64,000 bases of DNA from Alphaproteobacteria bacterium (GCA_015062545.1 SUUL01000005.1:1-64000), one strand, 5' to 3'; numbered from the stretch's first letter, positions 10,001-20,567 are shown. Notes: generated by a model from the sequence alone, not told the origin. Translations and numbers: made by a program.

Positions 10001-11752
10001 ATGTTGCTGACAAGAATCTTAACCTATGTAATATCTGCCATCGTGTTTATTTTCCCATGTATGGCAAATGATGTCACAGACATAACCGCACCAAACGCGG
10101 ACAGCGAACTTATTACACCAGAAACACGCACAACTGACAACACCCAATGCGCAACCGCAGTATTCGAAAACGCGTTGGCAAAGACCGCAAATACCGTATC
10201 AGAATCTGATTCCGAAGAAAAAATTCGCGATTGGATACAGGCGACTTTTTCCGACAAAGCAGTTTTATCATCTGTACTAAATTGTCCCGAAGTATCATCT
10301 GCAGCCGATGACCAGACTATCGTCTTTTTACCCATAAAATATACTTTTCCGGGCGGGCGCGAAATTGTCGTAAATTATGAAACACAACCCAAAATTTTCA
10401 AACAACGTTTACAAATGGCAAATAAACGCGCACTGCCATCATCTGATCCAAATCCACGCGTTGGCCCCGATGATGGTGCCGTTTGGACAAACACAGATCC
10501 ATCTTGGTACGGTATTATGATTGTCCAACATGGTGCCTTGGACAATTTCGTTGGCCCAGATAAAAATAACACAATATCGTTAAACTATATCAAAGATAAC
10601 ATTGATAAACTGTATCCAAATGCATCCACCAATGGCGGAAATTGCACCAGCCGCACCGCCAAAGCCGAAGACTGGTGTGCAATCAATCGTGCAGGCGCAA
10701 AAACAGTCAATATTCCTGATGATTCAAATGATTACTATGTTGCCGGTGATGCAAATCTACAATGGTTATCATATCTGGAAATCGCTGCAGACGTTGTTTT
10801 GACTGTTTTTACCATGGGTGGATATGCCGCGGTTTCTGGTGTTACAAAATCCGCTCGTGCATCCAAGGCACTAAAAGGACTTGCCACAACAATAAAAACA
10901 CTCAGCAAAAGTGACGACGTGGTAAAATGGGTAAAAACAACCCGACAAATTGATAAATTAACCGATGAAATCAAGGTCTTGGACAAGGTTGCAGATGCTG
11001 CAAAAATTGCGGACAAAACAATGGAACTCGACAAATTAAAAGATACCGCAAAAACATTGGAAACTACATCTGACGTTGAAAAATATCGCGATGCCACAAA
11101 AACGTATTCAGAACTTAATAAATATCGTCACACCCTGCAGGGTGCAAAAAACGCGATGCGCCTGAAACAACGTGGTAATGTACTGGCACGTGCATCAAAA
11201 GTATTCAAAGGGTTTCGCGCATCTATGGGCGGAAACAAATTAATCTCGCATGGTGCAAAATTGGCACGATCCGGTGGCATATCTGCGCGCGCGCGCGATT
11301 GGCTGTTTCATTCAACATTAAAAAATATCGGATCTGTTGCCAAGGTTGGAACCGCAAGTGGCTTTCTGTATGGCGCAATAAAATTTGCAGGCGATATGTA
11401 TGACTGGACAGAAACCAGCACTGGTGAATTTACCAGTGGTGTTGATTTTGCGCCTTTGCTGTTATTATCCGCAGATGATTTAGAAGGCCAAGAAAATGTT
11501 GTTAATCATGGCATGTGGTTGCTGTGGATGGGCGACACAACCGTTATCGAAGATGACGATGCTGCATACCTGCAGGCGATGGATTTTGCCGCCAAATTCC
11601 ACCAGGAATTATTAGAAGAACAGGGTGACACCAACAGTCCATGTAATGTTGATATTTTTGTTGTTCATCCCATATTACGTAACCCGGGAACCGACAATCC
11701 AGAGTTATACTACCTGATAATGAATGACACACCATGGACAACTGCGAAATAG
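10001..11752 (+). CDS. Secreted protein of unknown function with central hydrophobic and basic-helical region
   Basis: Start MLLTRILTYVISAIVFIFPCMAND at 10001 (signal peptide); LEIAADVVLTVFTMGGYAAVSGVTKSARASKALKG. Confidence 0.7.
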   Translation: MLLTRILTYVISAIVFIFPCMANDVTDITAPNADSELITPETRTTDNTQCATAVFENALAKTANTVSESDSEEKIRDWIQATFSDKAVLSSVLNCPEVSSAADDQTIVFLPIKYTFPGGREIVVNYETQPKIFKQRLQMANKRALPSSDPNPRVGPDDGAVWTNTDPSWYGIMIVQHGALDNFVGPDKNNTISLNYIKDNIDKLYPNASTNGGNCTSRTAKAEDWCAINRAGAKTVNIPDDSNDYYVAGDANLQWLSYLEIAADVVLTVFTMGGYAAVSGVTKSARASKALKGLATTIKTLSKSDDVVKWVKTTRQIDKLTDEIKVLDKVADAAKIADKTMELDKLKDTAKTLETTSDVEKYRDATKTYSELNKYRHTLQGAKNAMRLKQRGNVLARASKVFKGFRASMGGNKLISHGAKLARSGGISARARDWLFHSTLKNIGSVAKVGTASGFLYGAIKFAGDMYDWTETSTGEFTSGVDFAPLLLLSADDLEGQENVVNHGMWLLWMGDTTVIEDDDAAYLQAMDFAAKFHQELLEEQGDTNSPCNVDIFVVHPILRNPGTDNPELYYLIMNDTPWTTAK

Positions 11753-11824
11753 ATTCTCATTGTATTTTTCTGTACAATTTAATATAATAATTACAACAGG
11801 AACACTTATACAGCAGGGGGAAAC

Positions 11825-12142
11825 ATGAAAAAAATCTTATCTGTATTATTACTAATCATTACCGCAACAACCACATCACATGCATTTCAGGTATTGTCCT
11901 CCAAAGAAATGGGCAAAAACGATGCCAAAAATCAAACTGTTGTTGTAAAATGCACCACGGATACAGGCAAAATATCTAATCAGACATGCTCTTTACGCAG
12001 ATATGCAAAATGCAGTGGCACAGGTTCCGGCAAAAATTGTTCTGGCTGGCAACCTTGGCGCGATTTACGCAGTCCTGCCACGCAATATACAGATTGGCGT
12101 GCAGCGGCATCGGCATGCTGTCGTGCCAAAGGTTTACGCTAA
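11825..12142 (+). CDS. Small secreted Cys-containing protein
   Basis: Signal peptide MKKILSVLLLIITATTTSHA; RBS-like aggggga upstream. Confidence 0.65.
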   Translation: MKKILSVLLLIITATTTSHAFQVLSSKEMGKNDAKNQTVVVKCTTDTGKISNQTCSLRRYAKCSGTGSGKNCSGWQPWRDLRSPATQYTDWRAAASACCRAKGLR

Positions 12143-12147
12143 AATAT

Positions 12148-12171
12148 AAAAGTCCCATTTTTGGGACTTTT
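12148..12171. terminator. Bidirectional terminator
   Basis: aaaagtccca/tgggactttt. Confidence 0.7.
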
Positions 12172-12184
12172 ATATTTTAACTTA

Positions 12185-12907
12185 CTATTTCAACCGTTTG
12201 GTCCATTCATTATCTGGAAAATTTGTGCGTAACATTTCCCCATACCCAAACGCCTGTTCCGGCAGCCCAATCGCTGTATAACATTCCGTCAGACGATATA
12301 AAGCCTCGGGTGTCATAACTGTTTCTTGGGCATCCGACACAACCGATTGCAAGCGATTAATCGCACTGGTCCAGTTTTCACGCTGCATATCATTACGCGC
12401 AGAATACATAACCTTGCCCGCAATATAATTTTTCAAAATTCTGATTTTATTTTCTGCATTTTTCGCATACGGACTGCGTGGGAAACGCTGAACCAATGCC
12501 TGGAATTGCTGCAGCGCATACGCAGACATACCTGGTTCGCGGCGCACATCACTGACCTGGCGATAATAAGACATACCGCGCAAGTACATTACATACGCGG
12601 CATCTTGATGCCCTGGGTGAAAACGCATAAATCTGTCACATGCCAATATAGTCCCCGCAAAATCCCCATCCAGATAATGCGAATACGCCGCCATCACCAA
12701 TGCATCAGGTGCCCACGGACTGGACGGATATTGCGTTTCAGCACTCACAAATTCCATGGCGGCTTCTTCATAATTTTCATCATTAAATTCCGCATACGCA
12801 TTCGCATATATATCTGGCAAAGCGCGTTCTGTAACAACTTCGTTATCTGTACCCGCACAACCAACCAAACACATCAGCGTCATCAACAATATAAAATGTT
12901 TTCTCAT
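12185..12907 (-). CDS. bamD: Outer-membrane assembly lipoprotein BamD
   Basis: Lipobox CLVGCAG; TPR-like YANAYAEFNDENYEEAAMEFVSAETQYPSSPWAPDALVMAAYSHY. Confidence 0.85.
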   Translation of the reverse strand: MRKHFILLMTLMCLVGCAGTDNEVVTERALPDIYANAYAEFNDENYEEAAMEFVSAETQYPSSPWAPDALVMAAYSHYLDGDFAGTILACDRFMRFHPGHQDAAYVMYLRGMSYYRQVSDVRREPGMSAYALQQFQALVQRFPRSPYAKNAENKIRILKNYIAGKVMYSARNDMQRENWTSAINRLQSVVSDAQETVMTPEALYRLTECYTAIGLPEQAFGYGEMLRTNFPDNEWTKRLK

Positions 12908-12960
12908 GCTAAATATTCCTGCCTTGATTTTTACCTATGTAACGCAGTATAATCCAAAGT

Positions 12961-14433
12961 ATGAAACTTGGCAAACATATTTTCGGCGTTGGTGCAATGA
13001 CTGGAATCAGTCGTATCTTCGGTTTTATTCGCGACATGCTGATTGCGCGCGTCTTGGGGGCGGGGCGCATGTCTGATATATTTTTGGCGGCATTCAAGTT
13101 GCCGAATTTATTCCGCGATCTTCTGGGCGAAGGGGCGCTGTCTGCGATTTTTATCCCCATGTACACAGATTCCAAAAAAGATGAATCTTTTGCACGCAAT
13201 GTATTTTCGTGGTTAATGGTTATTTTATTGGGCATAACAATTATATTTGAAATCTTTATGCCACTGTTCGTATGGGTTTTGGCCCCTGGGTTTGATGCGA
13301 CACCGGGCAAGATGGCAATGACCGTATCTATATCGCGCATTATGTTTGTATATGTAATATTTATTTGTGGTGCGGCATTTTTATCTGCGATTTTGAACGC
13401 ATTTTCCAGATTTTTGTTGGCGGCATTTATGCCCGTACTGCTAAACATCATGCTGATATGCGCCTTGTTGTTCGCCATGTTATTTGGTTCTGCACATATA
13501 CTGTATTTAATGGCGGGAACTGTGGTATTGTCTGGGATAATTCAATTTAGTGTCTTATTATCACGCATCCGACACAAACATTTTGGCTTGTACCTTGTGC
13601 GCCCACGTTGGACACCACAAATCAAAAGCATGTTCAAACGCTTTGGGGTCAGCATTGTTGGCAGTGGCTTTTACCAAATTACCATTATTATCGGCACCCT
13701 GGTCGCCAGTTTCCAAAGCGGTGCGGTTTCATGGCTATATTATTCTGACCGTATTGTACAACTGCCATTTGCAATGATTGGTTTGGCAGTTGGGACAGTA
13801 TTAATGTCATCTATATCCAACGCATTGGCAAATAAAAATCTGCGCAGTGTTTATATTCAACAGAATTCTTCATTACGCCGTTCTATGATGTTAATTTTAC
13901 CGTGTGTGGTGGGATTATTTGTATTGGCGGAACCTATTATCAAATATCTGTTTGAATATGGTGCATGGACACCAGAATCAACACACGCAGTGGCCACAGC
14001 CATCATGATTCAGGTATTCGTATTACCTGCCATGTTAATCAGCCAGATTTACAGTAAAACCCTGTATGCAACCCAAGATGTTCGCACCCCTGTTCGCACC
14101 AGTATTGTATCATTGGGCATTGCGGCGATATTATACCTATGCCTGTTCCCAATATTTGGATATCTGGCGATTCCGATTGGAATTGTGGTCAGTGGTTATG
14201 TCAAGAACTACTTACTGGGGCGCGCATGCCGTACGCGCAAATTAATCCAACACGATTCGCGTACCATCCGCATGATTTTCATATTTGGCGCATGGGCAAC
14301 GATATTAGGGATCGGATTATCCATGGTTACTATCAGCAACATATTGACACTTGGTGTGACAATCGTGGGATACGGCATAATATATTTACCCGTGGCATAT
14401 TTACTAGACAAAAAAATATTATCTACAAAATAA
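12961..14433 (+). CDS. murJ: Lipid II flippase MurJ/MviN
   Basis: TGISRIFGFIRDMLIARVLGAGRMSDIFLAAFKLPNLFRDLLGEGALSAIFIP. Confidence 0.95.
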   Translation: MKLGKHIFGVGAMTGISRIFGFIRDMLIARVLGAGRMSDIFLAAFKLPNLFRDLLGEGALSAIFIPMYTDSKKDESFARNVFSWLMVILLGITIIFEIFMPLFVWVLAPGFDATPGKMAMTVSISRIMFVYVIFICGAAFLSAILNAFSRFLLAAFMPVLLNIMLICALLFAMLFGSAHILYLMAGTVVLSGIIQFSVLLSRIRHKHFGLYLVRPRWTPQIKSMFKRFGVSIVGSGFYQITIIIGTLVASFQSGAVSWLYYSDRIVQLPFAMIGLAVGTVLMSSISNALANKNLRSVYIQQNSSLRRSMMLILPCVVGLFVLAEPIIKYLFEYGAWTPESTHAVATAIMIQVFVLPAMLISQIYSKTLYATQDVRTPVRTSIVSLGIAAILYLCLFPIFGYLAIPIGIVVSGYVKNYLLGRACRTRKLIQHDSRTIRMIFIFGAWATILGIGLSMVTISNILTLGVTIVGYGIIYLPVAYLLDKKILSTK

Positions 14434-14497
14434 ATTTGAACTGGGGCTATTTTTATGATAAAATAAAAATCATAAAGAATGTAAGGAGTCCTAAATC

Positions 14498-15394
14498 ATG
14501 AAAAAAGTAATCTCTTTGGCGGTTTTGACGGCAATGCTGTCTGGCTGTATGGATTTGAATCAAACTGGTTCCGCAACTGGTTACGGTTCCGATGGCTTTG
14601 GCGAAGAAGTATTGGTATCCGATCCAAGTGGTGCGCAACCTGCATTAAATGACACATATTTATTGGCGGCCGCACCAAAATATTATATTGGCAGCGCATA
14701 CAAAGTTGATGATGTACAATACATCCCCGTAGAAGATATGACATACAATCAAACAGGCATTGCAGGTGTAATCCCAACAGAATTAAACGGGCAAAAAACC
14801 AGCAATGGCGAAGTATTTGACATCAATCAAATGGTCGCGACCAGTAAAACACTGCCATTGCCAACAATCGTCCGCGTAACGAATTTGGACAATGGCCAAT
14901 CTGTGGTTGTTCGCGTAAACAATCGTGGCCCATTTGTGAATACACGCTTGATGGACTTGTCACCTGCAGCTGCACAAAAAATCGGCTTAAACGGCCAGGC
15001 AAAAGTACAAATTCAGGTGTTAACAGATCAATCAATCGCTGTTAAAAATGCGACTTTGGGTACGGTTGCCCAAACAGGTACATCACCTGTGGTCGTTACC
15101 GAAGAAACCGTCACACCGGCAACCCCAGCTGCACCTGCAGCACCCGTTGCAACTGGCGAATATAGTGTTCAGGTCGCGGCATTCTATGCCCAAGACAGTG
15201 CAGACACATTGGCACAACGCATGAAAGCGTACGGTGACGCGGTTGTAATTAACGAAGGCGACATGTACAAAGTTCGTATTGTAAATCTGGATGCCGCCCA
15301 GGCGCGCAGCGTAATTGACAATCTGCGCAGCAACGAAGGCATGGCCCCAGGATTGTTGCATAACGGACGTTGGATAAACGCTGACAGCATTTAA
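14498..15394 (+). CDS. rlpA: RlpA-like septal ring lipoprotein with C-terminal SPOR domain
   Basis: Lipobox LSGC; PTIVRVTNLDNGQSVVVRVNNRGPF (RlpA); YSVQVAAFYAQDSADTLAQRMK (SPOR). Confidence 0.85.
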   Translation: MKKVISLAVLTAMLSGCMDLNQTGSATGYGSDGFGEEVLVSDPSGAQPALNDTYLLAAAPKYYIGSAYKVDDVQYIPVEDMTYNQTGIAGVIPTELNGQKTSNGEVFDINQMVATSKTLPLPTIVRVTNLDNGQSVVVRVNNRGPFVNTRLMDLSPAAAQKIGLNGQAKVQIQVLTDQSIAVKNATLGTVAQTGTSPVVVTEETVTPATPAAPAAPVATGEYSVQVAAFYAQDSADTLAQRMKAYGDAVVINEGDMYKVRIVNLDAAQARSVIDNLRSNEGMAPGLLHNGRWINADSI

Positions 15395-15400
15395 TAATAA

Positions 15401-15430
15401 AAAAATCGCCCAAACGGGCGATTTTTTATT
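15401..15430. terminator. Bidirectional terminator
   Basis: aaaaatcgccc/gggcgatttttt. Confidence 0.7.
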
Positions 15431-17825
15431 ACTTCTTTACAACAAAATTTACTAATTTTTTCGGTACAACGATTGTTTTTACAATCTCGGCCCCGGCCAG
15501 TTTATTTGCCACCGCATTTTTTGCCGCCGCGACAATGTCTTCTTCGGCACTGTCCACCGGAACAACAAAGTCTGCCGCACGTTTACCGTTTATCGACACA
15601 ACGATTGTCATATCTGTTGCAACCAATTTTGATGCATCAAATGTTGGCCACGGTTCAAACACCAACATATCATCGTGCCCCAATTTTTCCCACATTTCTT
15701 CGGTCAAATGTGGCGCAAACGGATTTAACATCTGCAACAAAACTTCATACGCAGGGCGGGGCATTTTACCCCCAAACGCGTTGATATATTCCATCATCGC
15801 AGATATCGCCGTATTAAATTTCATATTATCCAAACGTTCTGTCATATCCGCAATCAGGCGATGAACCAAACGTTCCTGGTCCGCGGTCAACGCATCATCC
15901 GTCAGGTTATCTGATAATGCCTCTACACGTTTCAAGAAACGTTCAACCCCGCGCAACGTATCTTCGGACCAGTTTGCACTTTGTTCCCATGGCCCCAGGT
16001 ACAAGATTGCCATACGACACGCATCGGCACCACTGCGCGCAACAACATCCGAACTGGGAACGGTATTACCACGCGATTTTGACATCTTGGAACCATCCGC
16101 TGCCATAATCAGACCATTGCTGGTACGTTTTTTATACGGTTCAACACCTGGAACATAGCCTAAATCATGCAAAACCTTGTACCAGAATCTGGAATACAGC
16201 ACATGACGCGTTGTATGTTCCATACCGCCATTATAATGATCAACCGGCATCCATTTATTCAACTGTGCCTGTGAACAGAATTCATCATTATTCTTGGCAT
16301 CTAGATAACGCAAGAAATACCATGACGACCCCGCCCATTGTGGCATTGTATCTGTTTCACGTTTTGCCGCCGCACCACAACAAGGGCAGGTTGTATTTAC
16401 CCAGTCTGTTGCACGCGCCAATGGACCTTCGCCATCGTCTGTTGGTTTATAATCGGACATATATGGCTGTAACAGTGGCAATTCTGATTCTGGCACCGGC
16501 ACCCAACCACACTTGTCACAGTGCACCAATGGAATTGGTTCGCCCCAATACATCTGGCGCGAAAATCCCCAATCTTTTAACTTATATTTGGTTGTACCAC
16601 GTGCAAATCCATGTTCGGTGCCGTATTTAATTGCCGCCGCAATCGCGTCTTCTTTCCCCATACCATCCAAGAAAGACGAATTGATATGCGCGCCATCGCC
16701 TTCCCAAACCTTGTCTGGTTCACCACCCGCCAATACTGGGATAATATCCAGACCAAACTTTTTTGCAAAATCCCAATCGCGTCCATCGTGTGCAGGTACC
16801 GCCATAATCGCACCAAATCCATAATCCGCCAATACATAGTCTGAAATAAAGACCGGGATTTGACGACCATTAAACGGATTTGTCGCCATAACACCATCCA
16901 AACGTACACCCGTCTTTTCTTTGGTCGCATCCGTGCGTTCAAATTCAGATTTTGCACGCGCCGCAGCAATATATTCATTTACCGCATCCACATTTGTAAT
17001 CTTGCCTTCATCAATCCACTTTTTCACCAACGCGTGTTCTGGGGCAATGACACAGAACGTCACACCAAATATAGTATCGATACGTGTGGTATAAACCGTC
17101 ATAACATCGTCACCAACCATAAAGTTAACATCTGCACCATGCGAACGCCCAATCCAGTTTATTTGTTCCGTTTTTACACGTTCTGGATAATCCACCAATG
17201 CCAAATCATCAATCAAACGGTCTGCATATTTTGTAATTGCCAGATTCCATTGCAATTTCATCTTTTTTTCAACCGGCCCATGACAACGTTCGCATTTACC
17301 ATCTTCTAATTCTTCATTGGTCAGATTTGTCTTACACGCCGGACACCAATTCATCGGCAGTTCTGATTTATATGCCAATCCCGCCTTAAAGAACTGAATA
17401 AACATCCATTGTGTCCATTTGATAAATTCTGGATCCGATGTTGCAACGGTGGATTCCGGATCAAAAGACAGACCCATAATCGAAATATCACGTTCAAAAA
17501 TCTTGATCAATTCTGCCACAGATTCACTGGGGTGCTTGCCAATTTTTGTGGCATAGTTTTCAGATGAAATCCCCATGGAATCATATCCGATTGGATACAG
17601 CACATCAAACCCGCGCATTCTGCGATAACGCGCCAAAACATCCATACCTGTATATGGCAACATATGACCGACATGCAATCCTGAACCTGACGGAAACGGA
17701 AACTCAATCAGATTATAGTATTTTGGTTTTGAACCATCATTTTTTGGTACAAACGCACGCGCCTCGCGCCAGCGCGCCTGCCACTTTGCTTCACGGTCAT
17801 GAATTTTTTTCATATCGTCTGCCAT
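15429..17825 (-). CDS. leuS: Leucyl-tRNA synthetase
   Basis: FPFPSGSGLHVGHMLPYT, KMSKSRGNTV; start MADDMKKIHDREAKW. Confidence 0.95.
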   Translation of the reverse strand: MADDMKKIHDREAKWQARWREARAFVPKNDGSKPKYYNLIEFPFPSGSGLHVGHMLPYTGMDVLARYRRMRGFDVLYPIGYDSMGISSENYATKIGKHPSESVAELIKIFERDISIMGLSFDPESTVATSDPEFIKWTQWMFIQFFKAGLAYKSELPMNWCPACKTNLTNEELEDGKCERCHGPVEKKMKLQWNLAITKYADRLIDDLALVDYPERVKTEQINWIGRSHGADVNFMVGDDVMTVYTTRIDTIFGVTFCVIAPEHALVKKWIDEGKITNVDAVNEYIAAARAKSEFERTDATKEKTGVRLDGVMATNPFNGRQIPVFISDYVLADYGFGAIMAVPAHDGRDWDFAKKFGLDIIPVLAGGEPDKVWEGDGAHINSSFLDGMGKEDAIAAAIKYGTEHGFARGTTKYKLKDWGFSRQMYWGEPIPLVHCDKCGWVPVPESELPLLQPYMSDYKPTDDGEGPLARATDWVNTTCPCCGAAAKRETDTMPQWAGSSWYFLRYLDAKNNDEFCSQAQLNKWMPVDHYNGGMEHTTRHVLYSRFWYKVLHDLGYVPGVEPYKKRTSNGLIMAADGSKMSKSRGNTVPSSDVVARSGADACRMAILYLGPWEQSANWSEDTLRGVERFLKRVEALSDNLTDDALTADQERLVHRLIADMTERLDNMKFNTAISAMMEYINAFGGKMPRPAYEVLLQMLNPFAPHLTEEMWEKLGHDDMLVFEPWPTFDASKLVATDMTIVVSINGKRAADFVVPVDSAEEDIVAAAKNAVANKLAGAEIVKTIVVPKKLVNFVVKK

Positions 17826-17945
17826 ATCATTATTCCTTTGATTTTTCAACACCCCAAATCTTAGCGCGCAAGTCGCGCAAATTCAAGAAAAACCTTGCAC
17901 AAAAAACCAAAAGTTGTATAAATATCTAAAAAGGGGTTAACAGTT

Positions 17946-18233
17946 ATGAACCGCACAAAACAAATACAAGAAAATATCAAGCGCAGTAAACAATTAAGAA
18001 ACAACCAAATAAAATACAACGGTTTTGCCACATTAACCATGCTATCTGCAATCGCATCATATATCGCATCCGCGATTACAACCGAACAAAAAGAACACGC
18101 CTGGACAATCGCCTTCTTGGCAACCGGTGTCATAAATCAACTTGCCGCATTTTATTGTATGGGCAAATCGTACCAAAAGGGCAAACAAGCGATGCAAGCA
18201 CTGATGCACAACACAAACACAAAGGCAAAATAA
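17946..18233 (+). CDS. Small two-TM membrane protein, unknown
   Basis: 95 aa; two hydrophobic segments separated by charged loop. Confidence 0.65.
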   Translation: MNRTKQIQENIKRSKQLRNNQIKYNGFATLTMLSAIASYIASAITTEQKEHAWTIAFLATGVINQLAAFYCMGKSYQKGKQAMQALMHNTNTKAK

Positions 18234-18235
18234 TC

Positions 18236-18565
18236 ATGGGACACTATAAACAAAACCGCTTAAAAAATAAATACAACAGCAGAAAAACTGAAAAAGAATT
18301 TCATCTGACCCAGGCGAAATTTTCAAAATTTGGCGCAATTTTTGCCGGGGCATCCACCGGAATTTCCGCGATTGCCGCAATAATGAATTATATAGAAGAT
18401 AAAGACGATAATGCCGCCATACTGGCTTTCTTTGCATTAATGTGTGGCTTGGTCTGCAATTTTGCCTATGGCACGCACAAAGAAAGCACAAAACACGCAC
18501 GCAAAGCGCACAACCAAATGCGCAAAGCACAACGCGCTTATGCAAAAACTCAGAAACAACATTAA
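18236..18565 (+). CDS. Small two-TM membrane protein, unknown
   Basis: MGHYKQNR start; two TM; basic K/R/H/Q-rich tail. Confidence 0.65.
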   Translation: MGHYKQNRLKNKYNSRKTEKEFHLTQAKFSKFGAIFAGASTGISAIAAIMNYIEDKDDNAAILAFFALMCGLVCNFAYGTHKESTKHARKAHNQMRKAQRAYAKTQKQH

Positions 18566-18601
18566 ATGCATACCAACATATAAGATAACAGGAATATATC
18601 T

Positions 18602-18895
18602 ATGTTAAAACCATCAAACATGCACGAATACAATAAACAAATAGAATATCATTCAGAAATGGCAAAAACCATGTTGTACTTAACATGTATATGTGGGGCC
18701 ACAGGTGTGGCTGCATTACTGGCAACGATTGGTATATGCCTGGAACGCAACCCAGATTTGCATACCACATCTATGATAACCAGTGCCACCGGTGGCGCAT
18801 TAATCGCCGCCGCCATTAAAACCGCAACATTATACAAAAAAGAAAAAGAATTAGCCCAAAAATTACGCGAACAATCAAAACAGTCGCAAAAATAA
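18602..18895 (+). CDS. Small two-TM membrane protein, unknown
   Basis: 97 aa; same topology as the previous two. Confidence 0.65.
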   Translation: MLKPSNMHEYNKQIEYHSEMAKTMLYLTCICGATGVAALLATIGICLERNPDLHTTSMITSATGGALIAAAIKTATLYKKEKELAQKLREQSKQSQK

Positions 18896-18924
18896 AAATA
18901 CCCGCAAATTCAAGCGGGTATTTT
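18896..18924. terminator. Bidirectional terminator
   Basis: aaatacccgc/gcgggtatttt. Confidence 0.7.
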
Positions 18925-18935
18925 CATATCTTAAA

Positions 18936-19649
18936 CTATTTATTTAGCTTAAAACAAGCCAAAAACTCCGTATTCCCACTGCCACCCAAAACGGGCGATT
19001 TTGTTGTACCGACCAACTTAAAACCATATTTTTCAAACGCATCCACCGCACGATTAATTGCATAATCGTGCCACTCTGCAGATTTAATAACACCATTATA
19101 CTTTGCCGCCACATCACGCGGAACTTCAAATTGCGGTTTTATCAGTGCAATTATTGTTTTGGCACCCCATTTTGGCAACACACCAACAATATCCACCAAC
19201 GACACAAACGAAACATCAATCACAATCAAATCCACCAAAGATTGTACGGGCAGGGCACGAATATCCGTCTGTTCCAACGACACGACACGCATATCATCAC
19301 GCAATTCAGGCACCAACTGATTCGTTCCAACATCCACCGCATAAACACGCGCTGCACCACGCGACAACAAAACATCTGTAAAACCACCCGTACTGGCCCC
19401 AACATCCAGACACACCGTCCCGGACGGATTGACACTAAAAAAATCCAATGCATGCGCCAACTTCAAACTGCCACGACCGACAGAATAGGGCAAATTCCCA
19501 CCCACCAACACATCTGCATCAAACACAGACTGGCTGGGCTTTTTGGCCGGAACGCCATTAACCGTAACCAACCCCGCAACAATCGCCGCCACTGCACGTG
19601 CGCGCGATGGATATATATTTCGTTGAACCAATGCCAAATCTAATCTCAT
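18936..19649 (-). CDS. tlyA: TlyA-family rRNA 2'-O-methyltransferase
   Basis: S4-like MRLDLALVQRNIYPSRARAVAAIVAGLVTVNG plus VCLDVGASTGGFTDVLLSRGAARVYAVDVGTNQL. Confidence 0.88.
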   Translation of the reverse strand: MRLDLALVQRNIYPSRARAVAAIVAGLVTVNGVPAKKPSQSVFDADVLVGGNLPYSVGRGSLKLAHALDFFSVNPSGTVCLDVGASTGGFTDVLLSRGAARVYAVDVGTNQLVPELRDDMRVVSLEQTDIRALPVQSLVDLIVIDVSFVSLVDIVGVLPKWGAKTIIALIKPQFEVPRDVAAKYNGVIKSAEWHDYAINRAVDAFEKYGFKLVGTTKSPVLGGSGNTEFLACFKLNK

Positions 19650-19747
19650 GCATACATCATATCAGAAACAAACAACAAAAACAAGAATATATTGACAATA
19701 CGAATTTTTGTGCTATATTTTACTCATATAAAACCAAGAGGTGTCAC

Positions 19748-19972
19748 ATGAACACAAATTTTCCAAGCCATTGTAACGGCTGTGAAAAGCAATGCAAATA
19801 CGGCTACAAACGCACACACGATGGCAAAACACTGCCAACAATTGATGGCGAACCTCACGAATACTACATACGCCCAGACGGCAATATCAGCAGCGCCGCG
19901 GTCAGCACCCCGGCATACGCCCAAATGTTGGCACACATAATCGCACAACAGTGCGACAAACACACCAGATAA
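19748..19972 (+). CDS. Small Cys-containing protein, unknown
   Basis: MNTNFPSHCNGCEKQCKYGYK; RBS-like aagagg upstream. Confidence 0.55.
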   Translation: MNTNFPSHCNGCEKQCKYGYKRTHDGKTLPTIDGEPHEYYIRPDGNISSAAVSTPAYAQMLAHIIAQQCDKHTR

Positions 19973-19977
19973 ACAAG

Positions 19978-19999
19978 AATCCCCAACACGGGGATTTTT
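19978..19999 (+). terminator. Terminator
   Basis: aatcccc/ggggatttttg. Confidence 0.6.
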
Positions 20000-20539
20000 G
20001 TTTACAACACAAAACAAGTATTATCAATATACTATCCCCAGAAACATAAAGCTATTTATCAACCAACAAAGCAGGGGATTTTGCTATTTTTTTAATAATT
20101 TTGTACAAAAAACCGCAGAAATCCGCCATTTTTTGTGTTTTTCAACCCAAGAATAGGGTACAAACACATATTTTTAACCGATACATCACCCAAAATATAC
20201 AATTTATTTTATAAGCAATAATCAGATTGTTATCAACCATTATTAATAAACAAATTTAATTTTATCAGCAATTAATTCCTTACAAAAACACACCACCAGA
20301 AATCCACGATAAAACACACCAAAAAAACATTACCGCCGCCAATATAATAACAATCACATGTTTTATTTATAAATATTGACGCGATATTATATATGTTTAT
20401 CCCACACAACACCTTGTGCAGTTACAACACCAAACACTACAAACAATACGACCAGCAATATTATTTACGAATTATTATTGACGACATTATACATAATTAC
20501 ACACATACACATACGCTTTCCCGCGCATCAGCACAGTAA

Positions 20540-20567
20540 ACTATACATAATATACATTATGCGCCTT
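20540..20567 (-). other. dif: Candidate dif site (XerC/XerD recombination site)
   Basis: Reverse complement AAGGCGCATAA-TGTATA-TTATGTATAGT; 22/28 match to remembered E. coli dif GGTGCGCATAATGTATATTATGTTAAAT with identical 6-bp central region and inner arms. Confidence 0.85.

Noticed and set aside
20040-20300. Possible oriC (AT-rich, ttatcaacc words)
   Set aside because: No clear TTATCCACA DnaA-box cluster, no dnaA/hemE/parAB neighbours; the dif-like site argues for terminus instead.
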